From assembly GCA_002309335.1 (NCBI GenBank), contig DBXH01000038.1, forward strand, positions 29,782 to 41,844: a stretch of 12,063 nucleotides of DNA. The letters are read 5' to 3'. Shown one piece after another: positions 7,218 to 12,063 of the stretch (position 1 is its first letter; each line of letters starts with the position of its first letter). Source of the DNA: Bacteroidales bacterium UBA1217 (GTDB taxonomy: Bacteria > Bacteroidota > Bacteroidia > Bacteroidales > P3). A program made the position numbers and the translations under genes. Below the pieces are notes generated by a model. That model was not told where the DNA came from. It was given only the letters and a program-made list of their open reading frames with translations, and did no database searches.

Positions 7218-8393
7218 ATGCGTAAAATCAGATTGTTCATAGCTTTTTTGATGACTTTTTTGGTCTTCATTCCCTGTCGTGGACAGTCGGAATATGATTT
7301 GCGCGATTCGATCCAGATGTATCGCGAACAGGTTGAGTTGCTTACAAAACAGCTCGACACAAATGATGTCCTTTTGGCAACATTGCGTCGCCGAATGCGT
7401 GACCTGGTGATGTTGAAAGACTCCCTAATAGCAGCCAATGACTTGTTCCAAAAGGAACTGCAAGCCAAAAATAAGTTGATGGATGAACAGAAAATAGCTA
7501 TGCTTGAGAAAGAGCGTTTGGTGGCGGAAAAGGAGGAACTTTACAGACAGGCACTTGCCAATTCGACTGTGGATAAGGCTAAGTGGGAAGGAGAATTAAA
7601 GGCGAAGGAGGCAAGCATAGATGCAAAGACCCGTGAAATCGCTTACTTGCAAAAGGATATTGATGCCAAAGAGGTTACGCTTCAGTCGCAGCGTGAGAAC
7701 TATACTCATCTGTTAACCGAAAAGGAGCATTACAGACATCTGGTCGACTCGTTGCAGAAACGGGTCAATGCCGTGGAATTGGAAAATGTGCGTAAGCAGG
7801 AGGAAAACAAATATCTGGCTCAAAAGGCTAAGGATGCCGAAGAGAAGGCTGCCATTACGTTGAACAAGAAGAAGAAAGTTCGTCCGATACAGGGTATTGC
7901 CTTGCGTTTTTTCCGAACCCCACAGTGGGATATCCGGTTGACGCCTGAGACCGATGGCACCTTCACGAAAATTATACGTAACAGGAACGCAGGAGATATT
8001 GAATTCGACTTTGTCACAGGAGCGTCGGTTATGCTTTGGGATTTGACCGATTTTTTCAATGGCGACACCAAAGTCGACTCCCTTTCCCGTATGCGTGAGA
8101 TACCGCGATTTGACCAGAAGTTCAACTACGATTTGGGCATCTATGTCGGTTTCGGAGGCTCCAATTTGTTCAAGAATTTTTACATAGGACCAAGTTTCCG
8201 CTTTGTTGACTTCTTTTACCTGACAATTGGATTGAATATCTGTGAGTATGAAGTGCTTCGTGAAGAATATCAGCCCAACCAAACCATTGGAGCTATGCTT
8301 TCAATCGATGACATCACCGCCAAGTCATGGTTGGTAAAGCCGTTCATTTCACTCTCGATAGACTTGGATTTCCTGTCATACATAAAGAAATAA
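7218..8393 (+). CDS. Exported coiled-coil protein with a beta-rich C-terminal domain, function unknown
   Basis: The product has 391 residues and I do not recognise its family. It begins with a signal peptide (MRKIRLFIAFLMTFLVFIPC), probably cut after GQ at 22-23. Residues about 25-215 form a long charged heptad-rich coiled coil with many Glu, Lys, Leu and Gln. A basic hinge, KKKKVRP at 217-223, leads into a C-terminal domain of about 165 residues. This has alternating aromatic/hydrophobic strands (YDLGIYVGFGG at 304-314, FYIGPSFRFVDFFYLTIGL at 321-339, LVKPFISLSIDLDFL at 372-386), which suggests a small beta-sheet or membrane-facing barrel. Periplasmic or outer-membrane location is inferred. 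The lone Cys20 lies in a poor lipobox. It has its own promoter and ends 13 bases before cysS, so it is the first gene of that operon. It is divergent from the C25 protease cluster. Confidence 0.8.
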   Translation: MRKIRLFIAFLMTFLVFIPCRGQSEYDLRDSIQMYREQVELLTKQLDTNDVLLATLRRRMRDLVMLKDSLIAANDLFQKELQAKNKLMDEQKIAMLEKERLVAEKEELYRQALANSTVDKAKWEGELKAKEASIDAKTREIAYLQKDIDAKEVTLQSQRENYTHLLTEKEHYRHLVDSLQKRVNAVELENVRKQEENKYLAQKAKDAEEKAAITLNKKKKVRPIQGIALRFFRTPQWDIRLTPETDGTFTKIIRNRNAGDIEFDFVTGASVMLWDLTDFFNGDTKVDSLSRMREIPRFDQKFNYDLGIYVGFGGSNLFKNFYIGPSFRFVDFFYLTIGLNICEYEVLREEYQPNQTIGAMLSIDDITAKSWLVKPFISLSIDLDFLSYIKK

Positions 8394-8406
8394 AACAGAC
8401 TTCGAT

Positions 8407-9897
8407 ATGCAACAACCATTTTTGATTTACAATACTTTAACTCACCAGAAAGAACTTTTCTCCCCACTCACGCCCGATCACGTGGGAATGTATGTTTGCG
8501 GTCCTACGGTTTATGGCGACGCTCATCTTGGTCACGCTCGACCGGCAATCACATTCGATGTGTTGTTCCGCTATCTGCAACATCTGGGATACAAGGTGCG
8601 CTATGTCAGAAATATAACCGATGTGGGACACCTTGAACACGATGCCGATGAGGGCGAAGACAAGATAGCAAAGAAGGCCCGTCTCGAGCAGCTTGAGCCG
8701 ATGGAGGTGGCGCAGTATTACACAAATCGTTATCACGCTGCAATGGATTGCCTCAATGTGCTGCGTCCCAGTATAGAGCCCCACGCCAGCGGCCACATCA
8801 TAGAGCAGATAGAGTTAGTGCAGAAAATCCTCGATGCAGGGCTGGCTTACGTCAGCAACGGCAGCGTCTATTTCGACATCCGCAAGTATCAGGAGGAGAC
8901 ACATAAGTACGGCCAGCTCAGCGGCCGTGTCATCGACGAAATGCTTGCCACCACCCGCGAGCTCGACGGCCAGGACGAAAAGCGTTTTGCCGGTGACTTC
9001 GCCCTGTGGAAAAAGGCTTCGCCTGAGCACATTATGCGATGGCCTTCGCCTTGGAGCGACGGCTTTCCTGGCTGGCACGCAGAGTGCACCGCTATGGGCG
9101 CCAAGTATTTGGGTTCGCCGTTCGACATTCACGGTGGCGGAATGGATCTGGTCTTCCCGCATCACGAGAGTGAGATAGCTCAATGTGTGGCATCCACCGG
9201 CCACGGCCCCTGCAAGTATTGGATGCACAACAATATGATCACCATCAACGGTCAGAAGATGGGTAAGTCGCTGGGTAATTTCATCACCCTCGGCGAGTTC
9301 TTCGAAGGCAGCCACAAGAACCCGCAGACTGGCGAGGAGATGCTGGCGCAACCGTATGGTCCGATGACAATCCGCTTTTTCATCCTCCAGGCGCACTATC
9401 GCAGCACCGTTGATTTCAGCAACGAGGCTCTTCAGGCTGCCGAGAAGGGGTATGGCCGACTGATGCAGGCATTCAAAACACTGAAATCGCTCCAGCCGTC
9501 AAAGACAAGCTCGGTTGATGTCAAAGGTTATCGCCAGCTCTGCTATGATGCGATGAACGACGATATGAATACTCCGATTGTCATCTCGCATCTGTTCGAT
9601 GCAGCAAAAGTAATCAATACCGTCAACGACCACAAGGCCACGTTGACGCAGGAAGATATCGATGAGTTGAAGTCTCTGTTCCAAGACTTTGTCTTCGATA
9701 TAATGGGTCTTCGCGATGAGGCTTCGTCCGACAATATAGCGTTGATCGACGGCTTGATGCAGATGATTCTCGATGTCCGTGCTGCAGCCAAAGCCAACAA
9801 GGACTGGGCAACGAGCGACAAAATCCGTGACAGCCTTGCAGCACTCGGAGTGTCTGTAAAGGACGGAAAGGATGGAGCAACTTGGGAACTTAAATAG
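8407..9897 (+). CDS. cysS: Cysteine--tRNA ligase
   Basis: CysRS is a class I synthetase that activates cysteine with ATP and loads it onto tRNA-Cys in the cytoplasm. The 496-residue length is normal. YVCGPTVYGDAHLGHAR at 29-45 carries the HIGH motif as HLGH (40-43). The zinc ligands that select cysteine are present: Cys31, Cys227 (WHAECTAMG), His252 and Glu256 (FPHHESE). The second ATP motif is KMGKS at 284-288, in place of the textbook KMSKS. The DALR-type helical domain follows from about 340, and the C-terminal region (KDGKDGATWELK) is standard. ATG at 8407 is 13 bases after the coiled-coil gene and 21 bases before the next gene ends the set. The central part (about 8700-9400) is visibly richer in G+C than its neighbours. 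Confidence 0.98.
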   Translation: MQQPFLIYNTLTHQKELFSPLTPDHVGMYVCGPTVYGDAHLGHARPAITFDVLFRYLQHLGYKVRYVRNITDVGHLEHDADEGEDKIAKKARLEQLEPMEVAQYYTNRYHAAMDCLNVLRPSIEPHASGHIIEQIELVQKILDAGLAYVSNGSVYFDIRKYQEETHKYGQLSGRVIDEMLATTRELDGQDEKRFAGDFALWKKASPEHIMRWPSPWSDGFPGWHAECTAMGAKYLGSPFDIHGGGMDLVFPHHESEIAQCVASTGHGPCKYWMHNNMITINGQKMGKSLGNFITLGEFFEGSHKNPQTGEEMLAQPYGPMTIRFFILQAHYRSTVDFSNEALQAAEKGYGRLMQAFKTLKSLQPSKTSSVDVKGYRQLCYDAMNDDMNTPIVISHLFDAAKVINTVNDHKATLTQEDIDELKSLFQDFVFDIMGLRDEASSDNIALIDGLMQMILDVRAAAKANKDWATSDKIRDSLAALGVSVKDGKDGATWELK

Positions 9898-9918
9898 TAA
9901 ACACTAAATCTTTTTCTT

Positions 9919-10596
9919 ATGGAGTTAAGACAAAGCCTCAGTGACCTCATTTTCTCAAAAGGAGAAATGAAGCACGATATATATTATTCAACCATCGATA
10001 CTTTTGGTCTTTTCCGCAATGTGGCAAAGGATATTATTGCTCAGCTCAAAGAACGCAATAAGCATACAGACAAGGATATGCGTTTTGACTTTATTGATCG
10101 TGGTGATTTTGAGTTTGAAATCCGTTTCGCCAGCGACACACTGGTTTTTATGATGCATACCAACATATTCGAGTTCTCACGCAACCACGAAGTGATGAAA
10201 TCGGCTTACATCCGCGAGGATCCTGAACGTTCCTATTGCGGTGTGATACAGATATATAACTTCCTGACCGACTCGTTCCTGTATCAACGCGACAGCGATT
10301 TGGGCTATATGATTGGTCGCGTGTTTATTAACAAAGAGAAACACTACTTTATCGAGGGTAAGCGCGAACTGGGTATGCTTTACAATAATTTCAACACCTC
10401 AACGATATCCGAAGAATCGGTGCAAAATATCGTGGAATCTGCTATCGAATACACCACCAATTTTGATCTTTTGACCCCTCCATACGACGAAGTTAAGGTC
10501 GTTTCAGTAGGGGAGATACGTAACAATTTTGATAAAAAATCCCTAGTGACCGCTAAACGTTTAGGTTTTCGTTTCCAGGCAGATACGGATGTGTAA
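9919..10596 (+). CDS. Conserved-looking cytoplasmic protein of unknown function
   Basis: The product has 225 residues and I cannot assign a named family. It has no signal peptide or membrane segment. The order is: an N-terminal helix (about 1-45), an acidic/aromatic stretch FDFIDRGDFEFEIRFASD (56-73), hydrophobic strands (TLVFMMHTNIFEF, 74-86), then YCGVIQIYNFLTDSFLYQRDSDLGYMIGRVFIN (about 106-138) and a basic C-terminus (KKSLVTAKRLGFRFQ). The regular mix of helices and strands with few low-complexity residues indicates a folded globular protein. It starts 21 bases after cysS with no promoter or terminator between, so it is probably the last gene of the coiled-coil/cysS operon. Met17 (MKHDIYYS) is a possible later start. 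The next promoter begins 35 bases after its stop. Confidence 0.85.
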   Translation: MELRQSLSDLIFSKGEMKHDIYYSTIDTFGLFRNVAKDIIAQLKERNKHTDKDMRFDFIDRGDFEFEIRFASDTLVFMMHTNIFEFSRNHEVMKSAYIREDPERSYCGVIQIYNFLTDSFLYQRDSDLGYMIGRVFINKEKHYFIEGKRELGMLYNNFNTSTISEESVQNIVESAIEYTTNFDLLTPPYDEVKVVSVGEIRNNFDKKSLVTAKRLGFRFQADTDV

Positions 10597-10630
10597 AGAA
10601 AGATATTTACAATCGGTTGTGAAAAAAAAT

Positions 10631-10661
10631 TTTGCCAGTTTGGAAAATGTTCGTACTTTTG
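10631..10661 (+). promoter_or_regulatory. Canonical promoter for tRNA-Glu and rpsT
   Basis: TTTG at 10631-10634, a 19-base spacer and TACTTTTG at 10654-10661 match the Bacteroidetes consensus exactly. An eight-A tract lies just upstream (10622-10629), as in strong stable-RNA promoters. Transcription should begin near 10668, leaving a leader of about 77 bases before the tRNA. Confidence 0.88.
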
Positions 10662-10680
10662 CATCCGCTTTTGAGGGGCG

Positions 10681-10726
10681 AAAACACTGTTTAATAAGCA
10701 TCAAAATGCCACTAAACAATGGTTTT
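10681..10726 (+). repeat. Imperfect long stem-loop in the leader of the tRNA-Glu/rpsT transcript
   Basis: Three nested pairings can be read: AAAAC (10681-10685) with GTTTT (10722-10726), TGTTTA (10688-10693) with TAAACA (10713-10718), and GCAT (10698-10701) with ATGC (10706-10709) around a CAAA loop. Together they give about 15 pairs separated by small internal loops. It sits 18 bases before the tRNA 5' end. It lacks the G/C-rich stem of an intrinsic terminator. Confidence 0.55.
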
Positions 10727-10744
10727 ACACTCAATGGTAAAAAG

Positions 10745-10819
10745 GCTCCGTTCGTCTAGCTGGCCCAGGACGTGAGATTTTCATTCTCAAAATCGCGGGT
10801 TCGAATCCCGCACGGAGTA
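10745..10819 (+). tRNA. tRNA-Glu (anticodon UUC)
   Basis: The acceptor strands GCTCCGT (10745-10751) and ACGGAGT (10812-10818) pair over 7 bp with one G-T at the end; the discriminator base is A at 10819. The D arm is GTCTAGC...CCAGGAC. The anticodon stem TGAGA/TCTCA holds the seven-base loop TTTTCAT, giving anticodon TTC for glutamate. The T arm is GCGGG-TTCGAAT-CCCGC. CCA is not encoded: the discriminator is followed by CAA, so the end must be added by tRNA nucleotidyltransferase. The gene lies 32 bases before rpsT with no terminator between, so both are probably cut from one transcript. Confidence 0.97.
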
Positions 10820-10851
10820 CAAAACAAGAATAATAGAACATAGTAATAATT

Positions 10852-11103
10852 ATGGCACATCACAAGTCAGCAAAAAAAAGAATCCGCTCAAGCGAAAAGA
10901 AGAGAATCGAGAACAGATATTACGCAAAAACTATGCGCAACGCACTGCGTGATTTCCGTGCTCTTGAGGACAAGGCTGTAGCAGCCGAGAGACTGCCCAA
11001 GATGGTTTCCATCATCGACAAACTGGCAAAACGTTCGGTTATCCATAAGAACAAAGCCTCCAACCTCAAATCAAAACTGATGAAACAAGTTAACGCTATG
11101 TAA
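10852..11103 (+). CDS. rpsT: 30S ribosomal protein S20
   Basis: S20 binds 16S rRNA early in small-subunit assembly. The product has 83 residues, normal for the family, and starts with the typical MAHHKSAKKRIRSSEKKRIEN. It is strongly basic and wholly helical in pattern, with RNALRDFRA at about 29-37 and the conserved end HKNKASNLKSKLMKQVNAM. The start codon context is A/T-rich without a Shine-Dalgarno, as is common in Bacteroidetes. Transcription very likely comes from the promoter at 10631-10661 through the tRNA-Glu gene, which would tie S20 output to a stable-RNA promoter. A hairpin terminator follows 20 bases after the stop. Confidence 0.98.
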   Translation: MAHHKSAKKRIRSSEKKRIENRYYAKTMRNALRDFRALEDKAVAAERLPKMVSIIDKLAKRSVIHKNKASNLKSKLMKQVNAM

Positions 11104-11123
11104 TTCAAAGCGTTGAAACGAAT

Positions 11124-11157
11124 AAAAGGAGGACATCGAATGATGCCCTCTTTTTTA
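11124..11157. terminator. Bidirectional intrinsic terminator between rpsT and the HAD gene
   Basis: AAAAGGAGGACATC (11124-11137) pairs with GATGCCCTCTTTTT (11142-11155) around a GAAT loop, with one A-C mismatch and one G-T pair. T-runs lie on the 3' side on both strands. It overlaps the stop codon (11155-11157) of the convergent HAD gene, so one element serves both. Confidence 0.9.
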
Positions 11158-11787
11158 TTGTATCAGTAGCCCGATGTTGTCGAAGAGATCAAGGATGCTG
11201 CCGTTGGCCAGGTGAAGACCGTTTATGCCAACGGCGCGGGCACCGTCGAGGTTTTTCTCAATGTCGTCAATGAAGAGAGTCTCTGACGGCACGAGATGCT
11301 GTTCTTCAATGATGCGCTCAAAACCTTCGGTTGCAGGCTTGCGGCAATGCATAAACTGTGAGAAATAAGCCGCGTCAAAGCATTCTTGGAAGATGTCGAA
11401 TCCGTATTTTTGCTTAAGCTTGACGGTAAAGCAGTCATAGTTGATTTGATTGGTGTTGCTGAAAAGGAACACTTTGTAGTTTTTGCGCAGCTTGATGAGC
11501 AATTCTACTCGCTCACGGGGAACGTCAATGAGTATTGCGTTTACTATATCATCAATATCGTTGTCACTTAAATTTTTGCCCGTCATACGTCGTATGTAGT
11601 CGCGGTACTGGGCAGGAGAGAGGAGCCCTTTCTCAAACAGATCCATCTCCGGCGTCTGGAAGTCCTTGCTATAGAACGTGCCGAGGTCGGTTACACCGTG
11701 TTTTATAAAGGCCTCACCGACGTTTTCGTAACGTATATCGTGAATAACCCCGCCAAAATCAAATATAATATTACGTATTCTATTCAT
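11155..11787 (-). CDS. HAD-superfamily hydrolase, subfamily IA (YihX-like phosphatase)
   Basis: The product is a 210-residue cytoplasmic HAD enzyme, probably a phosphatase on a small sugar phosphate or nucleotide; the substrate cannot be read from sequence. Motif I is FDFGGV with the nucleophile Asp10. The usual second Asp, the general acid, is Gly12, a change shared with YihX-type members that carry D-x-G-x-V. An alpha-helical cap follows (about 18-85). Motif II is SNTN at 110-113, motif III is the Lys in CRKPAT (Lys150), and motif IV is IDDIEKN with Asp174 and Asp175 for magnesium. The SNTN and RKP patterns match E. coli YihX, an alpha-glucose-1-phosphate phosphatase. The gene stands alone, convergent with rpsT, with a -7 promoter element about 60 bases before the ATG. 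Confidence 0.92.
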   Translation of the reverse strand: MNRIRNIIFDFGGVIHDIRYENVGEAFIKHGVTDLGTFYSKDFQTPEMDLFEKGLLSPAQYRDYIRRMTGKNLSDNDIDDIVNAILIDVPRERVELLIKLRKNYKVFLFSNTNQINYDCFTVKLKQKYGFDIFQECFDAAYFSQFMHCRKPATEGFERIIEEQHLVPSETLFIDDIEKNLDGARAVGINGLHLANGSILDLFDNIGLLIQ

Positions 11788-11846
11788 TTTTATTTATAAT
11801 GCTTGTTTTCAGATCTATACAGCAGTATGTGCTATGTTGTAGTTTG

Positions 11847-11854
11847 CAAAGGTA
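11847..11854 (-). promoter_or_regulatory. Probable -7 element for the HAD gene
   Basis: The minus strand reads TACCTTTG followed by C, matching TAnnTTTG, about 59 bases upstream of the HAD start codon. No clear TTTG lies at the -33 position, so this rests on the -7 half alone. The rest of 11788-11970 is A/T-rich, and I see no gene in it. Confidence 0.5.
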
Positions 11855-11978
11855 CAATTTTTGTTGAAAATAGAGAAAAAATTGTGTTTTTTATACTTTC
11901 AGTTGTGTAATTGTTAGAGATAAAGAGTCTTGATAATCAATTCATTTTAATTTATTTTTACTTAAAAATGAAAAAAAA

Positions 11979-12009
11979 TTTGTCAGTATTAAAAAAAGTC
12001 GTACTTTTG
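11979..12009 (+). promoter_or_regulatory. Canonical promoter for the tRNA at the window end
   Basis: TTTG at 11979-11982, a 19-base spacer and TACTTTTG at 12002-12009 match the Bacteroidetes consensus. An eight-A tract (11971-11978) precedes it. The layout and much of the flanking sequence repeat the tRNA-Glu/rpsT promoter. Transcription should start near 12016, about 33 bases before the tRNA. Confidence 0.87.
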
Positions 12010-12048
12010 CACTCGCAATTAAGGAAAGGTCTTTTAAATATTGCAAAC

Positions 12049-12063
12049 GGTTCGGTAGTTCAG
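12049..12063 (+). tRNA. tRNA gene, first 15 bases only (possibly tRNA-Asp)
   Basis: GGTTCGG, TA, then GTTCAG reads as a 5' acceptor strand, positions 8-9 and the start of a D arm. The G-TAGTTCAG form fits tRNA-Asp of Bacteroidetes, but other isoacceptors share it, and the anticodon lies beyond the window. The strong promoter just upstream supports a real tRNA here. Confidence 0.7.

Noticed and set aside
7713..8282. A 189-codon minus-strand open frame opposite the coiled-coil gene.
   Set aside because: It is a mirror of the + gene, which has a promoter, signal peptide and coherent structure; the minus frame has none of these.
8815..9396. A 193-codon minus-strand open frame inside cysS.
   Set aside because: It is antisense to conserved CysRS motifs and is explained by the high G+C codon use of that part of cysS.
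8700..9400. The higher G+C stretch within cysS as a sign of recent transfer.
   Set aside because: The gene is intact, core and in an ordinary operon; conserved residues and strong codon preference explain the shift, and there are no flanking repeats.
10605..10632. Possible terminator after the unknown gene at 9919-10596 (TTTACAA, TCGG, TTGTGAAA, then A-rich sequence and TTTT).
   Set aside because: The stem is short, A/T-rich and bulged, and the following T-run is only four bases and overlaps the next promoter.

Overview
The window reads as a chromosomal segment of a Bacteroidota bacterium, most likely order Bacteroidales. Four things point there: promoters of the Bacteroidetes type (TTTG, 19-20 bases, TAnnTTTG); a gingipain-like protease with a type IX secretion (T9SS) C-terminal sorting domain; a lipoprotein with an acidic export-type signal after its cysteine; and the hemD-rnpA-yidD gene order with a DUF4271 membrane protein. 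Most of it is core genome. I see no transposase, integrase, CRISPR array or prophage gene.

Layout. Bases 1-105 hold the tail of an S9-family peptidase, followed by ribE (riboflavin synthase), both on +. A strong bidirectional hairpin terminator at 778-812 separates ribE from a convergent small lipoprotein gene. From 7012 down to 1479 runs a tightly packed minus-strand cluster: C25 gingipain-like protease, DUF4271 membrane protein, hemD with an unusual Lys/Ala-rich tail, rnpA and yidD. Gaps are 10 and 34 bases, and the last two junctions overlap by 4 and 8 bases.

The space at 7013-7217 is a divergent promoter region. To its right on + run a secreted coiled-coil protein, cysS and a conserved-looking protein of unknown function, with gaps of 13 and 21 bases, probably one operon. 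A new canonical promoter at 10631-10661 then drives tRNA-Glu(UUC) and rpsT (ribosomal protein S20). A second bidirectional terminator at 11124-11157 lies between rpsT and a convergent HAD phosphatase gene. The window closes with another canonical promoter and the first 15 bases of a further tRNA.

How it fits together. The right half is translation-related (cysS, tRNA-Glu, S20, a second tRNA). The left cluster mixes tetrapyrrole synthesis (hemD), tRNA 5' processing (rnpA) and membrane protein insertion (yidD) with a surface protease at its head. The points most worth following are that head position, the HemD tail, the perfect palindrome just before hemD, the folded leader before tRNA-Glu, and the uncharacterised coiled-coil/beta protein. 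I did not find a clear new multi-gene system; the protease-led cluster and the coiled-coil protein are the nearest candidates.
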